This document shows, piece by piece, positions 50,741 through 57,843 of a stretch of DNA of 57,843 nucleotides. The notes under the pieces were generated by a model. The model did not search any database and had not been told where the DNA came from. It saw only the letters and a program-made list of their open reading frames with translations. The position numbers were made by a program, and so were the translations under genes. This DNA comes from an uncultured bacterium (GTDB taxonomy: Bacteria; Verrucomicrobiota; Lentisphaeria; Victivallales; UBA1829): NCBI GenBank assembly GCA_900548385.1, contig URKJ01000031.1, positions 1 through 57,843 of the forward strand, in the 5' to 3' direction. The stretch's first letter is position 1. Each line of letters begins with the position of its first letter.

Positions 50741-51927
50741 TCCGTGATGACTTCTTTCCACGGCAGGCCGTACTGGTTGAGTTTTTCCATGAACGGATCC
50801 GGATCAAACTGCTCCATGTTGTAAACGCCGGCACCTTTCCAGGTTCCGGTGGCAACCATCATCGCGCCGATCATCGCCGGGACGCCGGTCGTGTAGGAAA
50901 CCGCCTGCGAGTTGACTTCTTTGAAGCACTCCTGATGATCGCAGACATTGTAAACGTAATAGGTGCGCGGTTTGCCGTCCTTCGTTCCCTTGATCAGGCA
51001 GCCGATGCAAGTCTTGCCGACTGTCTTCGGGCCGAGGGTGGCGGGATCCGGCAGCAGCTTTTTCAGGAACTGGAGGGGGATAATCTCCTTGCCTTCGTAC
51101 ATGACCGGTTCGATTCCCGTCATACCGACGTTCCGGAGCACTTCAAGATGTTTCAGATAGTTGTCGGAGAACGTCATCCAGAAACGGGCTTCCCGGAGAC
51201 CTTTCTTCCGGAGGAACGGCACGAGGGATTCGAGTTCTTCATGCCAGAGAAGATAGATTTTTTTCGGTCCGATTCCCGCGGGAAAATCATAGACTTTGGA
51301 GTATTCCATCGGGGCGGTTTCGATGAATCCGGTTTTTTCCGTCCAGTATTTTCCGGGAGCGGTGACTTCCCGGATGTTGATTTCCGGGTTGAAGTTGGTT
51401 GCGAACGGATGACCGTTGTCGGCGGCGTTGGCGTCGATGATGTCCAGCGTTTCGATGGTGTCGAAATGGTGTTTCGCGGCATACGCGCAGTAGACGTTGG
51501 TCACGCCGGGATCGAATCCGGAGCCGAGAAGCGCCATAATGCCTTTTTCTTTGAAACGGTCCTGATACGCCCACTGCCAGCTGTATTCGAAATGCGCTTC
51601 GTCCAGCGGTTCGTAGTTGGCGGAGTCCACATAGTGAACGCCGGTTTCCAGACAGGCGTCCATGACGTGCAGATCCTGATAGGGCAGAGCGAGGTTGAGC
51701 ACGACATCGGGTTTGAAATCATTGATAAGAGCGACAAGTTCGGGCACGTTGTCGGCATCAACCTGTTCCGTCTGGATCGGACGCTTGAGCTGGGCGGCGA
51801 TTGCGTCGCATTTGGATTTGGTCCGGCTTGCAAGACAGATTTCCGAAAAGACGTCGGACGCCTGCGCGCATTTGTGAACCGCCACACTGCTGACGCCGCC
51901 CGCGCCGATGATTAAGACTTTTGCCAT
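50737..51927 (-). CDS. Carboxynorspermidine/carboxyspermidine dehydrogenase
   Basis: A 396-aa saccharopine-dehydrogenase-type enzyme. Rossmann start VLIIGAGGVSSVAVHKCAQ, then LLGSGFDPGVTNVYCAYAAK at about 154-173, typical for carboxyspermidine dehydrogenase. It condenses putrescine (or diaminopropane) with aspartate semialdehyde and reduces the imine with NADPH. It lies between speA (22 bases on) and nspC (overlapping), a standard pathway order. Confidence 0.95.
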   Translation of the reverse strand: MAKVLIIGAGGVSSVAVHKCAQASDVFSEICLASRTKSKCDAIAAQLKRPIQTEQVDADNVPELVALINDFKPDVVLNLALPYQDLHVMDACLETGVHYVDSANYEPLDEAHFEYSWQWAYQDRFKEKGIMALLGSGFDPGVTNVYCAYAAKHHFDTIETLDIIDANAADNGHPFATNFNPEINIREVTAPGKYWTEKTGFIETAPMEYSKVYDFPAGIGPKKIYLLWHEELESLVPFLRKKGLREARFWMTFSDNYLKHLEVLRNVGMTGIEPVMYEGKEIIPLQFLKKLLPDPATLGPKTVGKTCIGCLIKGTKDGKPRTYYVYNVCDHQECFKEVNSQAVSYTTGVPAMIGAMMVATGTWKGAGVYNMEQFDPDPFMEKLNQYGLPWKEVITE

Positions 51928-51949
51928 GATGATTTCCCTTTCCTTCGGT

Positions 51950-53872
51950 TTAACGTTCGAAATAGGTGTAGCCGCGAAGACCGTCTTCGTAAGCAGCCAT
52001 GATTGTCCTGCGCTCGGCAGGTGTGATTCGGTGTTCCCGGATCGCTTTTTCCGCTTTGTCGCGGAAATTGCTGATCAGCGATTTCGGGTCGTATTCCACA
52101 TAGGAAAGCACATCGGAAACCGAATCGCCCTCAATTTCCTTGACGATTTCAAACTGTCCGCTTTCCCGTGAAATGTTGACGCTGACGACATTGGTGTCGC
52201 CAAGCAGGTTGTGGAGGTCGCCGAGCGTTTCCTGATAAGCGCCGACGAGGAACGCCGCAAGGTAATATTCCTCGTCTTCCTTGAGCTCATGGAGCGGCAG
52301 GGTATGGCGCTCGTCGTGAAGATCGACGAATTTGTCAATCTTGCCGTCGCAGTCGCAGGTGATGTCGGAAAGGATTCCCTGACGGGACGGCATTTCCTTC
52401 AGCCGGTGAATCGGCATGATCGGGAACACCTGATCAATCGCCCAGGTATCCGGGAGCGACTGGAAGACGCTGATGTTCGCATAATAAATGTCGGCGAGCG
52501 AGGCGTCGAGACCTTCGAACTCGTCGGGAACGTATTTCAGTTTTTTGACTTCCCGCTGTACCGCCGCCATGATGTTCCAGAATGCACTTTCCGCGGTGGC
52601 GCGTTCCCGGAACGAGATGCGCCCGTTCTTGAACAGAATACGGATCTCGTCCCGGTAGTAGATGGCGTCATGGAAACACTCCTGAATATTTTTCGGGGAG
52701 ATGTGATTCAGAATCGCCACGAGATCTTTGGTGTGTTCGTTCGCATCCTCCTTGAGCGGGGGAATCTTTGCGGATTCAAATTTTGTCGCGTCAAGAATAT
52801 TGAAAAGAAGTACGGAATAGTAGGCGACGGTTGCACGTCCCGACTCCGTGATGATGGTCGGATGATCAATTTTCTTGGCGGTGAGAATTTCGGAAACCGT
52901 CTCCACAACGTCCACGCAGTACTCATCCAGCGAGTAGTTGCGGCTGAGATTGAAATTGGTGTGGGAACCGTCGTAATCGACGGCGAGTCCGCCGCCCAGA
53001 TCGAGGAATCCCATGGTTGCGCCTTCCTCCACGAGTCCGCAATAGATGCGCGATGCCTCAATGATGCCGTTACGGATGTCGCGAATGTTCGGTATCTGGG
53101 AACCGATGTGGTAATGCAGAAGTTTGACGCAGTCCAGCATACCGGCGTCGCGGAACGCGTCCACGGCGGTGATGAGCTCCGCGGTATTGAGCCCGAATAC
53201 ACTGCGGTCTCCGCCGGATTCGCTCCATTGTCCGCCCGCCCGTGTGGTCAGTTTCATGCGCAGGCCGATGTTCGGGCGGATGCCGAGCTGCCGGCTGCGT
53301 TCGATGATCGCCTGTACTTCGCTGGTCATTTCGACAACGAGAAAACACTGGATGCCGATTTTGGTCGCATAAAGCGCCAGGTCGATGAATTCATCGTCTT
53401 TGTAACCGTTGCAGATCAGACAGGATTCGGGATCGCGCAGACTGGCGATCGCCGCGAGAAGTTCCGGTTTGCTTCCGGCTTCAAGCCCATGGTGATGATC
53501 GTAACCGAATTTTGTAATCTCTTCCACGACCTGCTGCTGCTGATTGACTTTGATCGGATAAACGCCTTTGTAGCAACCCTTGTAGCCGGTCTGTTCAATG
53601 GCTTTTGCGAAACATTTGTGAAGCAGCCGGATCTGGGAATCCAGAATATTGCCGATCCGCAGAAGAACAGGCATATCCATGCCGCGTTCCTTCACGCCCT
53701 TGACGATCTCCATCAGGCTGACGGACGGGGACCCCGGATCCCGGAACGGCGTAACGGCGACTTCACCGTCGTTATTGAGTGTGAAATATCCCGCACCCCA
53801 GTTGTTGATCCCGTACAGATCTGCGGAATCCCGGACGGACCACCGTTCCAGTGTTTCTCTGCGAATGTTCAT
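51950..53872 (-). CDS. speA: Biosynthetic arginine decarboxylase
   Basis: A 640-aa protein, near the usual 630-660. PLP Lys at about 108 in YKGVYPIKVNQQQQVVEEI, then LEAGSKPELL, the GLRMKLTTRAGGQWSESGGD segment, a DLGGGLAVDYDG motif and the C-terminal YEDGLRGYTYFE. It converts arginine to agmatine. Agmatine must become putrescine for the next steps; no agmatinase or AguA/AguB is in this window. First gene of the polyamine operon with a good promoter upstream (53923-53950). Confidence 0.96.
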   Translation of the reverse strand: MNIRRETLERWSVRDSADLYGINNWGAGYFTLNNDGEVAVTPFRDPGSPSVSLMEIVKGVKERGMDMPVLLRIGNILDSQIRLLHKCFAKAIEQTGYKGCYKGVYPIKVNQQQQVVEEITKFGYDHHHGLEAGSKPELLAAIASLRDPESCLICNGYKDDEFIDLALYATKIGIQCFLVVEMTSEVQAIIERSRQLGIRPNIGLRMKLTTRAGGQWSESGGDRSVFGLNTAELITAVDAFRDAGMLDCVKLLHYHIGSQIPNIRDIRNGIIEASRIYCGLVEEGATMGFLDLGGGLAVDYDGSHTNFNLSRNYSLDEYCVDVVETVSEILTAKKIDHPTIITESGRATVAYYSVLLFNILDATKFESAKIPPLKEDANEHTKDLVAILNHISPKNIQECFHDAIYYRDEIRILFKNGRISFRERATAESAFWNIMAAVQREVKKLKYVPDEFEGLDASLADIYYANISVFQSLPDTWAIDQVFPIMPIHRLKEMPSRQGILSDITCDCDGKIDKFVDLHDERHTLPLHELKEDEEYYLAAFLVGAYQETLGDLHNLLGDTNVVSVNISRESGQFEIVKEIEGDSVSDVLSYVEYDPKSLISNFRDKAEKAIREHRITPAERRTIMAAYEDGLRGYTYFER

Positions 53873-53922
53873 CTCGTATCAGTTCACCTTCATTTTTTTG
53901 GTTGAAACAATAATCAGGATAT

Positions 53923-53950
53923 AATATACAAAAAAAAACAGTATTTTCAA
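53923..53950 (-). promoter_or_regulatory. Predicted promoter of the polyamine operon
   Basis: On the minus strand TTGAAA (53950-53945) and TATATT (53928-53923) with a 16-base spacer, both 5/6 to consensus, about 50 bases before the speA start. An alternative -10 is TATTAT at 53926-53921. Confidence 0.6.
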
Positions 53951-53980
53951 TCCGCCATTCGATAAAAGAGAAAATACTTT

Positions 53981-54008
53981 TTGCTTTTTCCGGAAAATAA
54001 GATATGTT
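53981..54008 (+). promoter_or_regulatory. Weak predicted promoter of the old-yellow-enzyme gene
   Basis: TTGCTT (53981-53986) and TATGTT (54003-54008) with a 16-base spacer, 34 bases before the ATG. The -35 matches only 3/6. Confidence 0.3.
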
Positions 54009-54042
54009 ACTGACAAAAGTCTAACAATTCAAGGGGGTTTTT

Positions 54043-55137
54043 ATGAAAAAGCATCTGTTTGAAAGCTGTTTTCTGGACAGTCTTCTTCTCCGCAACCGTT
54101 TTGTCCGTTCCGCGACCCACGAGGGACTCGCCGACGACTCCGGACTCTATACGCCGCAGCTGACGGATCTTTATGCCAGACTGGCGGCGGACAAAGCAGG
54201 GCTCATCATCACCGGACATACTTTCGTTTCGCCGGAAGGCAAAGCATCACCGAAACAGGCTGCCGCCTCCGATGACGCCGTGGAACTGTGGCGGATCGCA
54301 ACGGAACTCGTTCACCGGAACGGCGGAACGATCGCGCTCCAGCTCGCCCACGGCGGCGGAAACGCCTTGGACTGGACTGCGGCAATCGGGCCGTCCCCGT
54401 TCCGTCATCCGTCGAAAAAAGGGGAGTGCCGCGAAGCCTCCGCCGCGGAACTGGACGCCGTTGTCTCCGCATTCGGCGCCGCTGCGAAGCGTGCCAGAGA
54501 GGGAGGATTCGATGCGGTCCAGATCCACGCCGCCCACGGTTATCTCATCAGTGAATTCCTGTCGCCGTTCTACAACAGACGGACAGATGAATACGGCGGA
54601 ACGCTGGAAAACCGGATGCGTCTGCTGATCCGGGTTTATGATGCAGTCCGCCGCGCCGTCGGCGAAGCGTTCCCCGTGCTGATCAAGATCAACAGCGGGG
54701 ATTTCGTTGATGGCGGTTTTACCACTGACGATTGTGTGGCGGTGTGCAGGGAACTGGAACGGCGCGGCTTGAACGGAATTGAAATTTCCGGCGGAATCCC
54801 CGAAGCGGGAGCGAAACTGTCGCCGGTCCGGGCAGTGAATCCGGAGAAAGCGGCGGAACCGGTCTATTATGAATCTGCTGCGAAACGGGTGAAATCCGCA
54901 GTGTCGATTCCGGTGATTCTGGTCGGCGGGATCCGATGGCTGGAAACGGCGGAGCGACTGCTTGAGGAAGAAGCCTGTGATTTCATTTCGCTGAGCCGTC
55001 CGCTGATCGCGGAACCGGACTTGATCCGGCGTTGGAACGCCGAGGATTCTTTCCGTTCCGCCTGCGTAACCTGCAATGCCTGTTTCCGTCCAATCCTTAC
55101 GGGGAAGGGATTCTATTGCCCGAAACGGTCCCGGTAA
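54043..55137 (+). CDS. NADH:flavin oxidoreductase (old yellow enzyme family)
   Basis: A 364-aa FMN-binding barrel. RNRFVRSATHEGLAD at the N-terminus, IALQLAHGG at about 96-104, the IHAAHGYLISEFLSPFYNRR segment at about 165-184 (HxxH active-site pair) followed by DEYGG, and a C-terminal FMN loop (VILVGGIRW). Substrate unknown; related enzymes reduce alpha,beta-unsaturated carbonyls or, when fused to other domains, dienoyl-CoA. No fused Fe-S/NAD domain here, but CVTCNACF near the end could hold a cluster. Convergent with mutY, overlapping by 25 bases. Confidence 0.93.
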   Translation: MKKHLFESCFLDSLLLRNRFVRSATHEGLADDSGLYTPQLTDLYARLAADKAGLIITGHTFVSPEGKASPKQAAASDDAVELWRIATELVHRNGGTIALQLAHGGGNALDWTAAIGPSPFRHPSKKGECREASAAELDAVVSAFGAAAKRAREGGFDAVQIHAAHGYLISEFLSPFYNRRTDEYGGTLENRMRLLIRVYDAVRRAVGEAFPVLIKINSGDFVDGGFTTDDCVAVCRELERRGLNGIEISGGIPEAGAKLSPVRAVNPEKAAEPVYYESAAKRVKSAVSIPVILVGGIRWLETAERLLEEEACDFISLSRPLIAEPDLIRRWNAEDSFRSACVTCNACFRPILTGKGFYCPKRSR

Positions 55138-56174
55138 AGCTCCGCCAGCCTTGACGCGAACGGCTGAAATGCCGTCGGCAGGGATACTCGATCCCGGAGG
55201 GCGGGGAGTGTGAACCATTCAAATCCTGCGGGACGTTCCGGACATTCCAGTTCGCAGGATTCCATGTGCCATTCGACGTGGGAGAAGATATGTCTGGAAC
55301 GGATTCCCCTGCGGATCGTCTCCGCACGGATCCCGCTTTTTTCCAGATGGCGGCGGAGTCCGGCTATGGTATATGTTCCGTCAAGACCGGGAAACTCCAT
55401 CATCCCGGCAAGAAGACCGCGGGGAGGGCGGCGGCGCAGCGCAAACTCGCCGTTGCAGTGAATCAGAAGAATGGTCCGCTGTTCAATCCGGCGCGGTTTC
55501 TTTTCCGTTTTGACCGGGATTTCGCGGAATGTCCCGGTCCGGAAAGCAAGGCAGAGGGACGCCAGCGGACATTCGCCGCATTTCGGGTCCCCGTTCGGCA
55601 GACAGACCGTTGCGCCAAGTTCCATCAGCGCCTGAGTAAAGTCACCGCAATGCTCCTGCGGATAGACCTGCCGGAGCGCTTCCGTGAACTCCGCTTTCAG
55701 TTTGGGTTTGCGGATGTCCTCGCGGCTTTCAAGAAGCCGCGAGAGCACACGCAGGACATTGCCGTCCACAGCCGGAACCGGCTGACCGAATGCAATGGAT
55801 GCGATCGCTCCCGCCGTATATTCGCCGATTCCCGGCAGGGAACGGATCGCCGCGTAATCCTGGGGGAATTTCCCGTCATAGTTACTCATGATCATCCGCG
55901 CCGCTTTCTGCAAGTTGCGGACGCGTGTGTAGTAGCCGAGCCCTTCCCACAGCTTGAGCAGCTGTTCTTCTTCCGCTTCCGCAAGAGCGCGGATAGAGGG
56001 CAGGGCGGCGAGAAAACGGTTAAAATACGGGATCACCGCTTCGACACGGGTCTGCTGAAGCATGATCTCCGAAAGCCAGACCCGGTACGGTGAGAGATCC
56101 TCGCGCCACGGCAGGATCCGTGCATTGACACGGTACCATTTCAGCAGCGGATCAACAACTGACGACAGGTCCAT
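55113..56174 (-). CDS. mutY: A/G-specific adenine DNA glycosylase
   Basis: A 353-aa protein. Catalytic Glu in WLSEIMLQQTRVEAVIPYF (about 33-51), catalytic Asp in PAVDGNVLRVLSR at about 134-146 with the HhH motif (LPGIGEYTAGAI), and 4Fe-4S cysteines in CLPNGDPKCGECPLASLC at about 192-209. The C-terminal 120 residues are the Nudix-like 8-oxoG recognition domain. Removes adenine mispaired with 8-oxoG. The start overlaps the end of the symporter gene by 23 bases, so they are co-transcribed. Confidence 0.95.
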   Translation of the reverse strand: MDLSSVVDPLLKWYRVNARILPWREDLSPYRVWLSEIMLQQTRVEAVIPYFNRFLAALPSIRALAEAEEEQLLKLWEGLGYYTRVRNLQKAARMIMSNYDGKFPQDYAAIRSLPGIGEYTAGAIASIAFGQPVPAVDGNVLRVLSRLLESREDIRKPKLKAEFTEALRQVYPQEHCGDFTQALMELGATVCLPNGDPKCGECPLASLCLAFRTGTFREIPVKTEKKPRRIEQRTILLIHCNGEFALRRRPPRGLLAGMMEFPGLDGTYTIAGLRRHLEKSGIRAETIRRGIRSRHIFSHVEWHMESCELECPERPAGFEWFTLPALRDRVSLPTAFQPFASRLAELYRDRFGQ

Positions 56175-57747
56175 GGTTCACCCGCCGGGTGCGTTTCAGT
56201 GCATGAAGATCAAACGCATAGGAGCCCGCAAACGCGACAGCTCCGGAGAAGAATCCGTATACCGCGCCGTTTGTCAGAGCGAACTGGAAGCCGTCCGAAT
56301 CCATCACTTCCACGAATCCGCCCTGAATCTGCAATGCGGAAACGACCATGTAACCGAGCCAGACCGCCGTTGCCGTTCCCATAGTCCAGAGAGCGGACCG
56401 TTTCGTCGATTTCGGGAAGTACATCGCTGTGACGACCGGTATGAACACAATGACGAGCTGTGACGCCCAGCAGTTGATCATCAGCGCGTAGATGCTCTGC
56501 ACTTTCAGCGCCAGAACCGTGGAGATCACCAGAATAAGAACGGTGATCAGACGGACCAGCATCAGCATTTTCCGTTCGGGAATCTGCGGAAACAGCGTAT
56601 GCAGAACGTTGTTTGAAAACAGGCTTGACGCGGCAAGCAGGGAACTGTCCGCCGAACTCATGATCGCAGAGATCAGCGCACTCAGAAAGATCGTCAGGAG
56701 CACCGGATGAATGCCGCCGAGAATCTGGATCGCCATGCGCGGAAGCACCTGATTTTCCAGATCGTTGCCGAATGCCTCTGTCGTAATGCCGAGTTTTGGA
56801 AACACGATCTTTGCCGCGAGTCCGATTGTGATCGGGATCATGCCGATCAGCATGTACAGAATACCGGAATAGACCGAACTCTGCTTTGCGATCGTTTCCG
56901 TACGCGATGCCAGGGAACGCTGAACGAGGTCCTGACCGACCATGCATCCGAGTCCCATAATCATCCAGTTGCCGATGTAGTTGACACTGCCGCTCCATCC
57001 GCCGGAATCTTTCGCCGGCAGCAGGGAAAGGTCCGCCTGCGGATTGTTGTAGATTGCGCTCCATCCGCCTGCAAGATCAACGGCTCCCGGAACGATGAGA
57101 AGCAGGCCGAGCACGATCAGGGAGACCTGAACGATGTCGGTCAGCGTTACAGCCCACATTCCGCCGGAGGCGGTGTAGATCAGGATCACGGCGGCGCCGA
57201 TGATCGTTCCCCAGAGCATGTTGATACCGGTCAGCAGGTGCAGAATCGTGCCGAGTCCGAGCATCTGCGCTCCGAGCCAGCCGATGTAGACCGGAATCAT
57301 CCACAGAGAGGCGTAGACCCCGGCACGGCGGCCGTATTTTTTGAGAATGATGTCGGTTACGGTGTAACAGTTCATTTTGCGCAGGTAGCCGACGATGAAG
57401 AAACCGGCAAGGACAAGGCTGATCGCCGCGGCGAACGGATCGGCGATCACGTCGCGCAGACTGCCGGAATAAACCGTTGCTGCCACACCCATGCTGGAAC
57501 CTGCGCCGAACCAGGTCGCCAGCAGCGTGGCGGTCGCCATCCAAAGCGGCAGCCGCCGTCCTGCGACAAGAAAATCATTCATGTCTTTGACCCGTCTGCC
57601 GGAGATGTAGCCGATTGTCAGCATGGTGAGGGTGTAAAATCCGATACCGATCCAGAGGATGGTCCTCGTTTGGGCGTCCAACTCAATCATTGTTGTTTGT
57701 GGACTTTCTATGTTAGACTTTTGGGGGGTTACTGCATTGTTACTCAT
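56152..57747 (-). CDS. Sodium:solute symporter family protein
   Basis: A protein of about 530 aa with about 13 membrane helices. The first is TILWIGIGFYTLTMLTIGYI, followed by SGRRVKDMNDFLVAGRRLP, the SSS family start signature. The family GxG region (WFGAGSSMGVAATVY) follows. I chose the ATG at 57747 (MSNNAVT) but ATGs at 57690 (MIELDAQ) or 57777 are possible; no ribosome binding site decides. Imports a solute (sugar, acid or amino acid) with Na+. The substrate is unknown. Only about 70 bases of native sequence remain upstream before the adapter. Confidence 0.92.
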   Translation of the reverse strand: MSNNAVTPQKSNIESPQTTMIELDAQTRTILWIGIGFYTLTMLTIGYISGRRVKDMNDFLVAGRRLPLWMATATLLATWFGAGSSMGVAATVYSGSLRDVIADPFAAAISLVLAGFFIVGYLRKMNCYTVTDIILKKYGRRAGVYASLWMIPVYIGWLGAQMLGLGTILHLLTGINMLWGTIIGAAVILIYTASGGMWAVTLTDIVQVSLIVLGLLLIVPGAVDLAGGWSAIYNNPQADLSLLPAKDSGGWSGSVNYIGNWMIMGLGCMVGQDLVQRSLASRTETIAKQSSVYSGILYMLIGMIPITIGLAAKIVFPKLGITTEAFGNDLENQVLPRMAIQILGGIHPVLLTIFLSALISAIMSSADSSLLAASSLFSNNVLHTLFPQIPERKMLMLVRLITVLILVISTVLALKVQSIYALMINCWASQLVIVFIPVVTAMYFPKSTKRSALWTMGTATAVWLGYMVVSALQIQGGFVEVMDSDGFQFALTNGAVYGFFSGAVAFAGSYAFDLHALKRTRRVNHGPVVSC

Positions 57748-57820
57748 GCGACACCGCATCGGATAAAAATGCGGCAATTAATGTAACTGTAAAGAGAAAT
57801 TATTTCAAGGGAGATAAAAC

Positions 57821-57843
57821 CTGTCTCTTATACACATCTGACG
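57821..57843. other. Nextera transposase adapter sequence (artefact)
   Basis: CTGTCTCTTATACACATCT is the 19-base mosaic end read through at a fragment edge, and the last bases GACG continue it as in the Illumina adapter. Remove before analysis; the contig ends here. Confidence 0.95.

Noticed and set aside
52211..53905. Open frame of 564 codons on the plus strand opposite speA
   Set aside because: It is antisense to a well-conserved arginine decarboxylase and has no recognisable motif.
55560..55620. Fe-S cluster spacing in MutY (seven residues between the first two cysteines instead of six)
   Set aside because: I recall the same CLPNGxPKC arrangement in other MutY proteins, so it is a variant and not a finding.
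1..57820. CRISPR arrays, IS elements, prophage or integrase genes
   Set aside because: I saw no regularly spaced repeats, transposase motifs or integrase catalytic residues. The BRO-N domain alone does not make a prophage.

Overview
The gene content suggests a gut-type member of the Lentisphaerota (Victivallis-like). The hints are many short-chain dehydrogenase, sugar-acid and glycoside-hydrolase genes, a Tat-exported Fe-S aldo/keto reductase, and the carboxyspermidine route to spermidine. This placement is inference; no rRNA or marker gene settles it. The last 23 bases (57821-57843) match the Illumina Nextera transposase adapter, so the right edge is a contig end with uncut adapter, not biology.

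Left third (1 to about 19.6 kb): an accessory array. About twenty small or medium genes of unknown function lie head to tail on the + strand, often with ATGA stop/start overlaps. Many encode membrane segments, CxxC zinc-ribbon pairs, or domains resembling SUKH (SMI1/KNR4) and YwqG families. Between the full genes are relics: 5' heads without bodies (4226, 11133, 11691, 18681) and 3' tails without heads (4347, 14250, 14489). Several relics match intact genes in the same array. One recognisable effector-type gene, a BRO-N/Fic fusion (5322-6221), sits inside. Base composition jumps within and between genes (7027-7869 and 18000-20385 are strongly A+T-rich). The whole resembles the poly-immunity loci of polymorphic toxin systems, built by recombination at conserved gene ends. 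It ends near a tRNA-Ser(GCU) gene whose 3' end faces the array, the usual geometry of a genomic island, though no integrase is visible.

Middle (20.4-34.5 kb): three metabolic or surface units. (1) A minus-strand operon of a GntR/LacI-type regulator, an IlvD/Edd dehydratase, a two-domain GH28/GH49-like beta-helix glycosidase, a DapA-family aldolase and an SDR, consistent with non-phosphorylative breakdown of a sugar acid released from a polysaccharide. (2) A plus-strand operon of an NDP-sugar dehydrogenase, an NDP-sugar epimerase and a large GT2-plus-membrane-domain glycosyltransferase. (3) An IclR regulator with a perfect palindrome just upstream, an SDR and an enolase-superfamily sugar-acid dehydratase.

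Right third (34.5-57.8 kb): mostly housekeeping and envelope genes. They are a PMCA-like Ca2+ ATPase, a NudC/lipoprotein pair, an MFS exporter, a GH38-like DUF5054 enzyme, an Fe-S aldo/keto reductase, a TatD/HNH/ABC-ATPase operon, a GT-C-like membrane protein, a polyamine operon (speA, carboxyspermidine dehydrogenase, nspC, polysaccharide deacetylase), an old-yellow-enzyme reductase, mutY and a sodium:solute symporter.
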